DNA of 64,000 nt from Bacillus paralicheniformis (GTDB lineage Bacteria > Bacillota > Bacilli > Bacillales > Bacillaceae), in assembly GCF_001042485.2 (NCBI RefSeq), contig NZ_LBMN02000038.1, forward strand, positions 1-64,000, written 5' to 3'. Below the pieces are notes generated by a model. It did no database searches and was not told the origin of the DNA. It was given only the letters and a program-made list of their open reading frames with translations. Below are positions 18,273-28,035 of this stretch, in pieces (within the stretch, counting starts at the first letter, position 1; the number at the start of each line of letters is the position of its first letter). A program made the translations under genes and the position numbers.

Positions 18273-19979
18273 TTATTTCGCTTCATATACATAGATGTTC
18301 CAAGCGGACTGCGGGTGGCTGAACCGCTTTAAAAACGCCAGCTTGTTTTGTTCTGCATTCATAATCGGAACCGAAGAAAAAATATATCGCCCCCCCATTT
18401 TTTTGAACGCTTCAGTGTTCAATTCGAGGCTCGTGATTTTTTTCTTCGTGCTCTTTTTGAACGCGTAATGTTTTCCGAGCTCGTCAACAAACAAGTAGCA
18501 GCGGCTCCCCCACTCATCGAAATAGCGTTTCAAGACCGGATTTTTATCAAGCTCTTTGGCGATGATTTTCCGGAATTGATACTTGTACTTCAGCGGATAA
18601 ATATTGGCATACGTATCAAGTGTGTAAAAACCGTTATACTGCGCAATCGCGGGATGCAGGCCGATGCTCGCCACCCGGTAGGAATCGGGAGACCGGCCGA
18701 TGAACCGTTTGATCTGTTTGAACTGATCTGATGCATAAAATTCCCGAAAGGTCGGGGCATGGTGGTATGCGCCGTAAGTCAGCTCTTCATGAAACGGTAT
18801 AAGCACGAGCAGCTGGGCGACCAGCGCGGCATGGACGAAGCGCCGCCATCTCTTCCCCATTTTCCACAAAATGTAGCATGCAACTGCAAAGCTTGCGTAT
18901 ATCACAAGAGGGCGCAAAAAGTGAAAACGCGCGAAATTGAATGCCGAAAGCAGACTGATCTTTTCCTTGGGAAGCGCCCACAGCTTGTTGAACCAGAGGG
19001 CATACCATAAAGAAAGCGCATAATTTAAAATGAATAAAAAGATGAACAGCTTTTCTTCTCTTGGCCGCTTTTTTCGTTGTCTCGCAACGACGAGCCCAAA
19101 AGTGAGCACAATCAAAGGCAGGATCACCGCCGTATGGACGGTCATGACATGATTGTGGCCGAGCACGAAATTTTTAAATGACAGCCGAAACGAATGAAGG
19201 ATGTCGTGCCTGGATGAAATAAATTCAACCCGATGCATCGTTTCGCCTGAAGCGAAAACCGAATAAACAAGCCGGTATTCTATCGCCAGAAAAATGCCCG
19301 TCATGAGAGCGATGCTTCCGAGAAAGCGAAGGTTAAAGCTGCGCTTTGAAACCAAATCATAAAGCCAAATCAGTGAAACGGCTGCTAGGAAAAAGAAGAA
19401 ACCGAGCACAAAGCTTGAGTAAAGCGGCAAAAGCGCAAGGGTCGCCCATTCTTTCCATGAGTCTCTTCCTGCCCTGATGTTTAAAAAAGCCCATAAAGCT
19501 AAAGGATGGCCAAGCGTGCTGAGCATTCCCGAAGGCCAAAAGGGTGTCAGGGCAAAAGCAAGTGATACCGCGATTCTGATGAAATACGCTTTTTCATCGC
19601 GAATCAAATGGCTTTTCAGCAGCAGGTACATCCCGACAAAGGCAAACACCCTCGTGATCGTTTGGCTTATAGCGTATGCGGTCATCGAGGGAAACAAGGC
19701 ATGAAGCCAGACAATGCCGCTCCATTCCGTTCCGTAAGCATCCCGCGGCAGTCCGTTGATGATTTGCGGAATAACGGCTTTAACACCGCCGAGCAGTTGA
19801 CCGCTTTCCGCCAGCACCTTATACCATGCAATGTTGGAATCCAGGTTGTCATGCACGCGGATATGAGCGTCTTCATTTAATATGTAAAGCGGAAGGACAT
19901 AGAGAAGAATGACACTGAATGCGAAAATTAAATATCGCTTTTCCTTGCTGGTCTTTTTGACGAATAACGACACCCACAT
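18273..19979 (-). CDS. ykoS: YkoS-like polytopic membrane protein
   Basis: 568 residues with about 12 hydrophobic segments and a long extracytoplasmic C-terminal domain from about residue 420 (FYASDQFKQIKRFIGRSPDSYRVASIGLHPAIAQYNGFYTLD). The layout recalls YfhO and glycosyltransferase-C type proteins that work with a GT2 partner. The neighbour ykoT and the order match the ykoS-ykoT pair of B. subtilis. It probably transfers or flips a lipid-linked sugar; no catalytic residue can be named. The ribosome site is weak (AGAGAA). A GTG two codons in is an alternative start. Confidence 0.65.
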   Translation of the reverse strand: MWVSLFVKKTSKEKRYLIFAFSVILLYVLPLYILNEDAHIRVHDNLDSNIAWYKVLAESGQLLGGVKAVIPQIINGLPRDAYGTEWSGIVWLHALFPSMTAYAISQTITRVFAFVGMYLLLKSHLIRDEKAYFIRIAVSLAFALTPFWPSGMLSTLGHPLALWAFLNIRAGRDSWKEWATLALLPLYSSFVLGFFFFLAAVSLIWLYDLVSKRSFNLRFLGSIALMTGIFLAIEYRLVYSVFASGETMHRVEFISSRHDILHSFRLSFKNFVLGHNHVMTVHTAVILPLIVLTFGLVVARQRKKRPREEKLFIFLFILNYALSLWYALWFNKLWALPKEKISLLSAFNFARFHFLRPLVIYASFAVACYILWKMGKRWRRFVHAALVAQLLVLIPFHEELTYGAYHHAPTFREFYASDQFKQIKRFIGRSPDSYRVASIGLHPAIAQYNGFYTLDTYANIYPLKYKYQFRKIIAKELDKNPVLKRYFDEWGSRCYLFVDELGKHYAFKKSTKKKITSLELNTEAFKKMGGRYIFSSVPIMNAEQNKLAFLKRFSHPQSAWNIYVYEAK

Positions 19980-20070
19980 CCAATTTTGTTCTCTTTTGGA
20001 AATATAGAGCTTTTATCATATCGCTGTTATTATTCGTGGAAGCGTTTTGAAAAATTCATCAAAATGAAAA

Positions 20071-20096
20071 AAGCTGTCTGTTTCACCAGACAGCTT
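20071..20096 (-). terminator. Terminator after the small Pro/Arg/Tyr-rich gene
   Basis: AAGCTGTCTG/CAGACAGCTT, 10 perfect pairs, then TTTTTT on the minus strand. Confidence 0.85.
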
Positions 20097-20107
20097 CGCT
20101 TTACCCA

Positions 20108-20299
20108 TTACCAAGGGTACGGGTAGTAAGGGTAGTATGGATAAAAAGGAAAGAACGGATAGAAGAATGGATACGGATAAAACGGCGGTCTCGGTCTAGG
20201 GCGCGGTCTTGGCCGCGGATAGGGGTAGCCGCCATAAGTAAAAGGCTGCTGTCTATCCGCATCCGTCCAGTCATCTTGATATTGATAAGTTTCTTCCAC
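20108..20299 (-). CDS. Small Pro/Arg/Tyr-rich protein, possible spore-coat component
   Basis: 63 residues. An acidic, polar head (EETYQYQDDWTDADRQQ) is followed by GGYPYPRP, five PR repeats and then repeats of P-F/Y-Y-P to the end. Composition (Pro, Tyr, Phe, Arg) is like small structural proteins of the spore coat or crust; I recognise no named homologue. The start is GTG with a perfect AAAGGAGG. Upstream CATAACCTA (20332-20340, minus strand) fits the SigK -10 box CATAnnnTA, with only a weak -35. A strong terminator follows. It is probably a real single-gene unit made late in the mother cell; the function is inference. Confidence 0.6.
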   Translation of the reverse strand: MEETYQYQDDWTDADRQQPFTYGGYPYPRPRPRPRPRPPFYPYPFFYPFFPFYPYYPYYPYPW

Positions 20300-20331
20300 T
20301 GTTATAGCCTCCTTTATTGCGTTGCATACTT

Positions 20332-20340
20332 TAGGTTATG
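20332..20340 (-). promoter_or_regulatory. Possible SigK -10 box
   Basis: CATAACCTA matches CATAnnnTA. The -35 position shows only CC or a misplaced AC. It supports late mother-cell expression of the small protein but is weak evidence alone. Confidence 0.35.
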
Positions 20341-20460
20341 TTATATACCATTAAATGGAGTACGTACACAATTTTTTTATCATTGCCTTTATAAATTCGA
20401 ACAAATAACGATATGGCAAGTCGAATCAGCAGGTGAATATTGTGAAGCAAACAAAAAAAC

Positions 20461-20500
20461 AGCCTGCCCTGTCAACCTAAAGAAGGTCGCAGGACAGGCT
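20461..20500 (-). terminator. Terminator of gltAB
   Basis: Long hairpin: AGCCTG and CCTG outer arms with ACCT/AGGT inner pairing, then TTTTTTT on the minus strand, 30 bases past gltB. Confidence 0.85.
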
Positions 20501-20530
20501 TTATTTATATGATGTGAAAACCCCTTTATT

Positions 20531-22012
20531 TTATGGCAGTACAGAACTTCCCATTAAATATTTGTCAACCTCACGGGCGACTTCGCGTCCCTCGTGAATC
20601 GCCCAAACGATCAGGCTCTGTCCTCTTCTCGCATCCCCTGCTGCGAAGACTCCATCGACATTCGTTTTAAATTCCCCGTATGCTGCGTCAACTTTATTTC
20701 TCACTGTATTTACCCCGAATTGTTCAAGCAGCGGCTGTTCCGTTCCTTCAAAGCCGATAGCGATAAAGACATATTGAGCAGGCCATACTTTTTCCGTGCC
20801 CGGAATTTCGTGAAACTCAAATTTTCCTTGATCATTCTTTACTTTTTTCATTTGAATCGTATGCAGTTCTTTCAAATGGCCGTTTTTGTCTGCGACAAGC
20901 TTTTTCGTTTGGATCGAATATTGTCTCGGATCGCTGCCGAATGCTGCTTGCGCCTCTTCATAAGCATAGTCCAGTGAATGGACATGCGGCTGTTCAGGCC
21001 ACATATTTTCGGCGGTTCTTGTATCGGGCAGCTTCGGATGTTTGCCGAACTGGACGACGCTTCGCGCTTTTTGGCGCAAGGCCGTTGCAACGCAGTCTGC
21101 TCCGGTATCTCCCCCGCCGATGACGATGACATCTTTATTTTTCGTATTGATAAACTGTTTATCTTTAAAATTCGAATCGAGCATGCTTTTTATAGTGCCT
21201 GTTAAATAGTCCATGGCAAAGTGGACACCTTTTGCTTCCCGGCCTTCAATCAAGAGATCGCGCTGTTTTTGGGCTCCTGTGCAAAGGATAACCGCATCGT
21301 ACTGTTCTTTTAGCTCGTCGGCTGTAATATCTTTGCCGATTTCCGTATTGGTGACAAAGTCGATGCCTTCCTGCGTCAATAGTTTGATGCGGCGTTCGAC
21401 AACGCTTTTTTCAAGCTTCATGCTTGGAATGCCGTACATTAACAGGCCGCCCGGGCGGTCGCTGCGCTCGTAAACAGTGACCGAATGCCCCGCTTGATTC
21501 AATTGATCGGCGCTTGCCAGACCGGCAGGCCCTGAGCCCACGATCGCGATTTTTTTGCCGCTCCGTTTTTTCGGAATCCGCGGCTGAATCCATCCGTTTT
21601 CAAATCCTTTGTCAATAATCGTCCGTTCGATCCCTTTGATGGATACGGCCGGGTCGGAAATCGCCACCGTACAAGAGCCCTCGCAAGGCGCCGGACAGAC
21701 CCGCCCCGTGAATTCAGGGAAGTTGTTTGTCTTCAGAAGGCGGTCAAGCGCTTCTTTCCACCTTCCCTTGTAAACGAGGTCGTTCCATTCAGGGATTAAA
21801 TTGTGTATCGGACATCCTGACGTATAACCGCCTATATCCATGCCGATTTGACAAAAGGGGGTGCCGCAGTCCATGCAGCGCGCTCCCTGTCTTTTTGATG
21901 CTTCCTCAGAAAATGGAGACGAATATTCGTTCCAGTCATTTATTCGTGTGAGAGGATCGCGTTCAGCAGGCTTTTCCCGCTTGAATTCCATAAATCCTGT
22001 TGCTTTGCCCAT
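20531..22012 (-). CDS. gltB: Glutamate synthase small subunit
   Basis: 493 residues. Electron-input subunit of NADPH-dependent glutamate synthase. The N-terminal cysteines ([36 protein letters not shown]) bind two 4Fe-4S clusters. The FAD site is [17 protein letters not shown] and the NADPH site [18 protein letters not shown]. It passes electrons from NADPH to the FMN of GltA. The ATG at 22012 is used because AAAGGGGAGGGG precedes it and the length equals B. subtilis GltB; the frame is open further upstream into gltA. It lies 16 bases after gltA, in one operon. Confidence 0.95.
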   Translation of the reverse strand: MGKATGFMEFKREKPAERDPLTRINDWNEYSSPFSEEASKRQGARCMDCGTPFCQIGMDIGGYTSGCPIHNLIPEWNDLVYKGRWKEALDRLLKTNNFPEFTGRVCPAPCEGSCTVAISDPAVSIKGIERTIIDKGFENGWIQPRIPKKRSGKKIAIVGSGPAGLASADQLNQAGHSVTVYERSDRPGGLLMYGIPSMKLEKSVVERRIKLLTQEGIDFVTNTEIGKDITADELKEQYDAVILCTGAQKQRDLLIEGREAKGVHFAMDYLTGTIKSMLDSNFKDKQFINTKNKDVIVIGGGDTGADCVATALRQKARSVVQFGKHPKLPDTRTAENMWPEQPHVHSLDYAYEEAQAAFGSDPRQYSIQTKKLVADKNGHLKELHTIQMKKVKNDQGKFEFHEIPGTEKVWPAQYVFIAIGFEGTEQPLLEQFGVNTVRNKVDAAYGEFKTNVDGVFAAGDARRGQSLIVWAIHEGREVAREVDKYLMGSSVLP

Positions 22013-22028
22013 TTTCCCCTCCCCTTTC

Positions 22029-25000
22029 TTACTGTGCCACCGCTTCTTTTGATGAAGCAGCCGCAGACGGTTCAATCTTTTGCTTCGTACCGGCTTCAAA
22101 CGCGTACATCAGCGCTTCTTCATCAGACAAGCCGGCTTCTTTTTGCTCTTTAATCCGCTCTATCATTTGCTTGAAGTCTTTCGGAATCACTTTCACAAAC
22201 CGGCCGACGGCCTCTTCCCAATGATCAAGTATCGAAGCTGCTTTTGAGCTTTCAGTATATCTGTAATGGTTTTCGATCATCGTTTTCAGTTCGGCGATTT
22301 CCTCAGGTGCTTCAAGTGTTTCAAATTCGATCATTTCAGGATTGCATTTCCGTTTAAAGGCTTTTTTGTCTTCGGCGTACACGTAGGCGATTCCGCCTGA
22401 CATGCCCGCGGCAAAGTTTTTGCCGACGTCGCCGAGAATAGCGACGCGTCCGCCGGTCATGTATTCGCAGCCATGGTCGCCGATGCCTTCAACGACAACG
22501 CTGACTCCGCTGTTTCTGACGGCAAACCGTTCGCCGGCGAGTCCGTTAATATAAGCTTCTCCGCTTGTAGCACCGTAGAACGCAACATTTCCGACAATAA
22601 CATTTTCACGGAATGCAGGGTTGAATTCGTCAGGCGCTTTGACGGCGATTTTTCCGCCTGAAAGACCTTTGCCGATATAATCATTGGCATCTCCTGTCAA
22701 ATACATTGTCATTCCTTTTGGTACGAACGCGCCAAAGCTTTGCCCCGCTGAACCTGTGAATCTGAGCGTAATCGTATCTTCAGGGAGGCCTTCTTCGCCG
22801 TAGCGCTTAGAAATTTCACTTCCGGTTATGGCTCCTGTTACACGGTTGATGTTGCGGATTTCAAAGGATGCTTCCGCAGACGTGCCGTTTTCAACAGCTG
22901 ACTGGACGGCGGGTAGAATTTGCGTAATATCAAGTGATTCATCGATTTTGTGGTTTTGCGGCGTACGGAATGTGCGTGCGCCTTCCGGCTGATATAGCAG
23001 GTTTGATAAATCGAGCTGACCCGCTTTCCAATGTGCTTTCGCCCGTTCGCTGACACGAAGGACATCCGTGCGGCCCACCATTTCATCAACTGTTCTGAAA
23101 CCGAGCCGGGCCATCAATTCGCGAACTTCCTCTGCGACAAAGAGCATGTAATTCACGATATGATCCGGATCGCCCATGAACTTTTTGCGCAGCTCAGGGT
23201 TTTGCGTCGCTACCCCGACAGGGCAAGTATCCAAATGACAGGCTCTCATCATAACGCAGCCGAGAACAACGAGCGGCGCTGTGGCAAAACCGAATTCTTC
23301 GGCTCCTAAAAGCGCAGCCATGACAACGTCTCTGCCGGTCATTAATTTGCCGTCTGTTTCCAATACGACGCGTTCGCGCAAACCGTTCATCATCAGTGTT
23401 TGATGAGCTTCTGCGAGTCCAAGCTCCCACGGAAGGCCGGTATGCTTAATGCTTGTTTTCGGTGAGGCTCCAGTGCCCCCGTCATAGCCGCTGATGACGA
23501 TGACATCGGCAGTCGCTTTGGCGACTCCGGCTGCAATCGTGCCGACCCCGGCTTTAGCGACAAGCTTTACACTGATCCGTGCATCGCGGTTGGCGTTTTT
23601 CAAATCGTGGATCAACTGCGCCAAATCTTCAATCGAGTAGATGTCGTGGTGCGGCGGCGGTGAAATCAAGCCGACCCCAGGCGTAGATCCGCGTACATTG
23701 GCAACCCATGGATACACTTTGTTGCCAGGAAGCTGTCCGCCTTCTCCAGGTTTTGCACCCTGCGCCATCTTAATTTGCAGCTCATCGGCATTGACGAGAT
23801 AATGGCTCTTCACACCGAAACGGCCTGAAGCGATTTGCTTGATCGCGCTGCGGCGGTTATCGCCATTTGCGTCAGGCGTAAAGCGCGCCGGATCTTCTCC
23901 GCCTTCCCCGCTGTTGCTTTTTCCGCCGAGACGGTTCATTGCAATCGCCAGCGCTTCATGGGCTTCCTTGCTTAAAGAGCCGAATGACATCGCCCCTGTT
24001 TTAAAGCGGCGCACAATCGATTCAGCGGATTCGACCTCTTCAAGCGGCAGCGGCTTCCGGTTTTCATCAAATGAGAAGAGATTGCGGAGAAAACCGATTC
24101 TTTCTTCATCAGCTGCTTTCGAATATTGTTTAAACAGGCTGTAATCACCTTTGCGGCATGCCCATTGCAGCGTGTGAATCGTTTTCGGGTTAAAAGCGTG
24201 GTGCTCCCCGCCTTTTCTCCATTGAAAATCGCTTCCCGAATCAAGCGTTTCGCTGAATGTATCTTCATACGCTTCCCTGTGGCGGCGCTTCGCTTCTTCG
24301 GCAATCGTATCCAGACCGATTCCGCCGAGCTGTGATGCCGTTCCTGTGAAATAGCTGTCTATGACGTCTTTGCTGATCCCAACCGCTTCAAAAATCTGTG
24401 CGCCCCTGTAGCTTTGAACAGTGGAAATACCCATTTTGGACATCACTTTTACGACGCCCTCTGTCACGCTTTTGCTGTATTTTGTAACGGCTTCTTCATA
24501 GCTGATGGAAAGTGCTCCGTCTTCAATCGCCTGCTTGTATGTCGCATACGTGAGGTACGGATGAATGGCATCCGCTCCGTAGCCGATCAAGGCGGCAAAA
24601 TGGTGAACTTCGCGCGCTTCACCGGATTGGGCGATAATGCTGACTTTCGTACGTTTTCCCGCGCGGACTAAATACTGATGCAAGGCACTGACGGCTAGCA
24701 GCGCAGGAATCGGCGCTTTCTGACCGTCCATTTTGCGGTCGGATAAAATAAGGAGAGTCACGCCTTCGGCGATCGCTCTGTCCACTTCTTTAAACATATC
24801 TTCGAGGCCGCTCTTCAAGTCGTCTGTAAAGAGCGTATGAATCGTCTTGCTTTTGAAATCCTTATGCACAAGTCCTTTTAAAGAATTGAACTGTGCGTTT
24901 GTCAAGACCGGTGTATACAATTTAATCCGGCGGCAGCTGCTTTCATTCGGATGGAGAATATCGCCTTCCGCTCCGAGCCATGTCAATGTCGAAGTGACGA

Positions 25001-26594
25001 TCTGCTCGCGGATTGCATCAATCGGCGGATTTGTAACTTGTGCAAACAGCTGTTTAAAATAGTTGAACAGCGATTGCGGACGGTCTGACAACACCGCCAG
25101 CGGGACATCGTGGCCCATTGAACCGAGCGGATCTTTGCCTTCTGTAATGACAGGAATTAAATATTTGTGAATATCTTCGTACGTAAAACCGAATGCTTTT
25201 TGGCGGGTCAATAGGTCAGGCACAGATTTTTCTTCGGTTTCCTCAATATCGTTTGAGACATGAACCAGTTCTTTACTGAGCCATTCCTGGTACGGAAACT
25301 CCCCGGCGATTTCGGATTTGACTTCTTCATCGGAGATAATCCGCCCTTCTTCAAGATCAACAAGAAGCATTTTCCCGGGATCCAGCCGGTCTTTATATAA
25401 GATGTTTTCCTGTTCGACATCAATCACGCCGACTTCGGAGGAAAAAATAAGGTAGTCGTCTTTAGTGACATAATAGCGAGCGGGTCTGAGCCCGTTCCGG
25501 TCTAAAATGGCCCCGATCTGTTTTCCGTTTGTAAATGAAATCGCAGTCGGGCCGTCCCATGGCTCCATTAAAGAGCTGTGATATTCGTAAAATGCCTTCT
25601 TTTCTTTTGACATGTACGGGTTCTCGTTCCACGGCTCCGGAATCAGCATCATTGCAGCATGGGCCGGATTCCTTCCAGCCAGAACAAAGAATTCAAAAGC
25701 GTTATCCAGGATCGAGGAGTCGCTTCCGTTTTCATCGAGGATTGGCAAAACCTTTGGCAAGTCTTCGCCGAACGCTTCGGAAACAAACTGCTGCTCCCTC
25801 GCTTTCATCCAGTTCATATTGCCGCGCAGCGTATTGATTTCCCCGTTGTGGATCAGATAGCGGTTCGGATGTGCCCTTTCCCAGCTCGGAAACGTGTTTG
25901 TGCTGAAACGGGAGTGAACCAATGCAAAAGCTGAGACGAAGTCCTCGTCCTGTAAATCTTCATAGAAAGCATCAACCTGCTCGGGCGTTAAAAGTCCTTT
26001 ATATACGATGGTATTGCTAGAGAGGCTGACAAAATAGAACGTTTTGTCATGTTCTTTCGCCCAATTTTCGGCCTGTTTGCGAATGATGTACAACTTCCGT
26101 TCGAATGCCAGATTGTCTTTCAGCGCTTCATTTGCTCCGATGAATACCTGGCGGACGACTGGCGCGCTTTTCTGTGCGACTGTTCCGATTTTTCCGACAT
26201 TTACAGGTACAGTTCGCCAGCCTAGCACCGTCTGTCCTTCCTGTTCGATCAGCTCGTTAATGCGCGCTTCGGTTTTTTCGCGCCCGCTGTCATCCTTAGA
26301 AAAGAAGATCATCCCGACGCCGTAGCGTCCTTTTTCAGGCAAGTTGAAACCGGCGCAGACTTTTTTGAAAAAAACATCCGGAATCTGCATCATGATGCCT
26401 GCTCCGTCTCCGGTATGCGGGTCACTGCCCTGACCGCCCCGGTGGTCTAATTGGCAAAGCATTTGTAATCCTTTTTTGACAATATCATGAGTAGGAAGGC
26501 CCTTCAAATGAGCGTAAAGGCCGATTCCGCATGCATCATGTTCAAATTCAGGACGGTAGAGACCTTGTGCCTTTGGTAGTTGATTATAAGTCAT
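22029..26594 (-). CDS. gltA: Glutamate synthase large subunit
   Basis: 1521 residues. It makes two glutamates from glutamine and 2-oxoglutarate. Order: a glutaminase (class II amidotransferase) domain whose catalytic Cys-22 follows a short propeptide (EFEHDACGIGLYAHL); a central domain; the FMN-binding synthase domain (ANVRGSTPGVGLISPPPHHDIYSIEDLAQLI, VIVISGYDGGTGASP); the 3Fe-4S cysteines in CVMMRACHLDTCPVG; and a C-terminal beta-helix of G-rich repeats (GDANDYIGKGLSGG, GNVAFYGATSGEAYINGLAGERFAVRNSG). ATG start with GGGGGAGAGG. Transcribed divergently from its activator gene gltC. Confidence 0.95.
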   Translation of the reverse strand: MTYNQLPKAQGLYRPEFEHDACGIGLYAHLKGLPTHDIVKKGLQMLCQLDHRGGQGSDPHTGDGAGIMMQIPDVFFKKVCAGFNLPEKGRYGVGMIFFSKDDSGREKTEARINELIEQEGQTVLGWRTVPVNVGKIGTVAQKSAPVVRQVFIGANEALKDNLAFERKLYIIRKQAENWAKEHDKTFYFVSLSSNTIVYKGLLTPEQVDAFYEDLQDEDFVSAFALVHSRFSTNTFPSWERAHPNRYLIHNGEINTLRGNMNWMKAREQQFVSEAFGEDLPKVLPILDENGSDSSILDNAFEFFVLAGRNPAHAAMMLIPEPWNENPYMSKEKKAFYEYHSSLMEPWDGPTAISFTNGKQIGAILDRNGLRPARYYVTKDDYLIFSSEVGVIDVEQENILYKDRLDPGKMLLVDLEEGRIISDEEVKSEIAGEFPYQEWLSKELVHVSNDIEETEEKSVPDLLTRQKAFGFTYEDIHKYLIPVITEGKDPLGSMGHDVPLAVLSDRPQSLFNYFKQLFAQVTNPPIDAIREQIVTSTLTWLGAEGDILHPNESSCRRIKLYTPVLTNAQFNSLKGLVHKDFKSKTIHTLFTDDLKSGLEDMFKEVDRAIAEGVTLLILSDRKMDGQKAPIPALLAVSALHQYLVRAGKRTKVSIIAQSGEAREVHHFAALIGYGADAIHPYLTYATYKQAIEDGALSISYEEAVTKYSKSVTEGVVKVMSKMGISTVQSYRGAQIFEAVGISKDVIDSYFTGTASQLGGIGLDTIAEEAKRRHREAYEDTFSETLDSGSDFQWRKGGEHHAFNPKTIHTLQWACRKGDYSLFKQYSKAADEERIGFLRNLFSFDENRKPLPLEEVESAESIVRRFKTGAMSFGSLSKEAHEALAIAMNRLGGKSNSGEGGEDPARFTPDANGDNRRSAIKQIASGRFGVKSHYLVNADELQIKMAQGAKPGEGGQLPGNKVYPWVANVRGSTPGVGLISPPPHHDIYSIEDLAQLIHDLKNANRDARISVKLVAKAGVGTIAAGVAKATADVIVISGYDGGTGASPKTSIKHTGLPWELGLAEAHQTLMMNGLRERVVLETDGKLMTGRDVVMAALLGAEEFGFATAPLVVLGCVMMRACHLDTCPVGVATQNPELRKKFMGDPDHIVNYMLFVAEEVRELMARLGFRTVDEMVGRTDVLRVSERAKAHWKAGQLDLSNLLYQPEGARTFRTPQNHKIDESLDITQILPAVQSAVENGTSAEASFEIRNINRVTGAITGSEISKRYGEEGLPEDTITLRFTGSAGQSFGAFVPKGMTMYLTGDANDYIGKGLSGGKIAVKAPDEFNPAFRENVIVGNVAFYGATSGEAYINGLAGERFAVRNSGVSVVVEGIGDHGCEYMTGGRVAILGDVGKNFAAGMSGGIAYVYAEDKKAFKRKCNPEMIEFETLEAPEEIAELKTMIENHYRYTESSKAASILDHWEEAVGRFVKVIPKDFKQMIERIKEQKEAGLSDEEALMYAFEAGTKQKIEPSAAASSKEAVAQ

Positions 26595-26660
26595 TGTTCC
26601 TCTCCCCCGTTCATTTTTCCCGTTTGTCCCCGGTCATAAAATCTTACAAACTCTAATCCT

Positions 26661-26689
26661 ATTGTAGGTTTTCAAATCTATACAAACAA
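26661..26689 (-). promoter_or_regulatory. gltAB promoter
   Basis: Leftward TTGTTT (26684-26689), a 17-base spacer and TACAAT (26661-26666). The -35 box is poor, as expected for an activator-dependent promoter. Confidence 0.7.
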
Positions 26690-26697
26690 TATATAAT
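26669..26697 (+). promoter_or_regulatory. gltC promoter
   Basis: TTTTCA, 17 bases and TATAAT. It overlaps the gltAB promoter on the other strand, and the GltC box lies just past its start point, as expected for self-repression. Confidence 0.5.
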
Positions 26698-26710
26698 TTA
26701 GATTAAAACT

Positions 26711-26725
26711 ATCTCATTTTGAGAT
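26711..26725. promoter_or_regulatory. GltC binding box
   Basis: Perfect dyad ATCTCATTTTGAGAT, the sequence I recall for Box I of B. subtilis gltA-gltC. It lies upstream of the gltAB -35 and downstream of the gltC start point. Confidence 0.8.
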
Positions 26726-26742
26726 GAGCAGGTGAAACAACG

Positions 26743-27645
26743 ATGGAATTACGCCAATTGCATTATTTTATGGAAGTTGCAGAAAGAGAGCACGTATCGG
26801 AAGCGGCCATGCACCTTCATGTCGCTCAGTCGGCGATCAGCAGGCAGATCGCCAATCTCGAAGAAGAGCTCGGTGTTGATTTGTTTGAGCGCGAAGGCCG
26901 CAATGTGAAGCTGACTCCGATCGGGAGACAGTTTTTAGACCATATTAAAACAGCGATGAAAGCGATCGATTTCGCGAAGGAACAAATCGATGAGTATTTG
27001 GACCCGAATCGCGGGACCGTTAAAATCGGTTTCCCGACAAGCCTTGCGGGCCAGTTCCTCCCGACGGTTATTTCCGCTTTTAAAGAGGAGCATCCTCATG
27101 TCGCTTTTCTTTTAAGGCAGGGATCTTATAAATTTTTAATCGAAGCGGTGAAAAACAGGGATATCGATTTGGCTTTTCTCGGTCCTGTTCCGTCAAATAT
27201 CGCTGAGATTAAAGGGGACATTTTGTTTTCGGAAAGCCTTTTGGCACTCGTGCCGATCAATCATCCCCTATCAGGCCAGCAAAGCCTTCATCTCGGCGAT
27301 CTCAGAAATGATCAGTATGTGCTGTTTCCAGACGGATACATCCTTCGAAAAATGGCTGTTGATGCATGCAAGCAAGTAGGATATACGCCTAAAATTTCCT
27401 CAGAGGGCGAAGATTTGGATGCGATCAAAGGGCTGGTTTCTGCTGATATGGGTGTGACGCTTTTGCCGGAAAGCGCCTTTAATGAAACGGCTCCCCGTTT
27501 TACAAAGAAGATCCCGATTGATTATCCTCAAGTAAAGCGCACAGTCGGAATCATCACCCCTAAAAACAGGGAGCTTTCCCCTTCTGCAAAAGTCTTTTAT
27601 CAGTTCGTAAAGAAGTTTTTTTCTCGCCTTCAGCAATACCAATAG
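26743..27645 (+). CDS. gltC: LysR-type activator GltC
   Basis: 300 residues: a winged helix-turn-helix at 1-60 (MELRQLHYFMEVAEREHVSEA, AQSAISRQIANLEEELGVDLFER) and the periplasmic-binding-like effector domain from about 90 (VKIGFPTSLAGQFLPTVISAF). It activates gltAB; in B. subtilis 2-oxoglutarate favours activation and glutamate dehydrogenase RocG inhibits it. ATG start with AGCAGGTGA. Divergent from gltA over a conserved regulatory region. Confidence 0.93.
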   Translation: MELRQLHYFMEVAEREHVSEAAMHLHVAQSAISRQIANLEEELGVDLFEREGRNVKLTPIGRQFLDHIKTAMKAIDFAKEQIDEYLDPNRGTVKIGFPTSLAGQFLPTVISAFKEEHPHVAFLLRQGSYKFLIEAVKNRDIDLAFLGPVPSNIAEIKGDILFSESLLALVPINHPLSGQQSLHLGDLRNDQYVLFPDGYILRKMAVDACKQVGYTPKISSEGEDLDAIKGLVSADMGVTLLPESAFNETAPRFTKKIPIDYPQVKRTVGIITPKNRELSPSAKVFYQFVKKFFSRLQQYQ

Positions 27646-27801
27646 CCAGTATGACAACGAATTCAGCCGGGCGCAAAAGCTTGGCTGTTTTCATTTTATC
27701 ATAAACAATGATTAATGTCTGAATTTTCTGTCCATTTATTCTCTGCGCATCTCTTCTATTGTAAAAAGCACATCTTATATATGTATGTTTATCCCCTTTT
27801 T

Positions 27802-27966
27802 TTATGCTGATTTTTCATACTGACGCCAGTTTTTTCTGTCTGGAAACGGGCTCGCCTGCACTGGCTGCAGCCTGGAACCGGCCTTTGACTCGTCAAAACC
27901 GCTGAAGTGAATGACATATTCCGTCAGCCGGATCGCGCCGTCACAAAGGACCGAAAAGGCGATCAT
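27802..27966 (-). CDS. Possible 54-residue hypothetical protein
   Basis: Minus-strand frame ATG-TAA. It opens MIAFSVLCDGAIRLTEYV, runs through IHFSGFDESKAG and ends in a basic tail (FPDRKNWRQYEKSA). The region is richer in GC than its surroundings, as coding DNA would be. The ribosome site is weak (GGGAGCGG). It begins only 30 bases after the cytochrome terminator and no promoter fits between, so it would depend on readthrough. It may be a gene remnant. No family recognised. Confidence 0.3.
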   Translation of the reverse strand: MIAFSVLCDGAIRLTEYVIHFSGFDESKAGSRLQPVQASPFPDRKNWRQYEKSA

Positions 27967-27996
27967 ATCGCCGCTCCCGTGATGAAGTTTTAAAAA

Positions 27997-28017
27997 AAGC
28001 CGCCATTCAGGCGGCTT
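27997..28017 (-). terminator. Terminator of the diheme cytochrome gene
   Basis: AAGCCGCC/GGCGGCTT, 8 pairs with a 5-base loop, followed by a run of T on the minus strand. Confidence 0.85.
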
Positions 28018-28035
28018 ATCGTTTCATTTTATTCC

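Larger units (their letters stand above)
27646..28035. other. Gap between gltC and the diheme cytochrome gene
   Basis: Near the left end CAGCC/GGCTG with TTTTC is a modest terminator for gltC. The middle is AT-rich. From 27802 to 27966 a 54-codon minus-strand frame is listed separately. The cytochrome terminator lies at 27997-28017. Confidence 0.5.

Noticed and set aside
20202..20250. CG-rich direct repeats in the PR-repeat gene as a CRISPR or tandem array
   Set aside because: They are codon repeats for Pro-Arg inside a coding frame, too short and without spacers.
20640..26300. Many long open frames opposite gltA and gltB
   Set aside because: They are shadows of the two large genes: no ribosome sites, atypical composition, and the sense frames are complete known enzymes.
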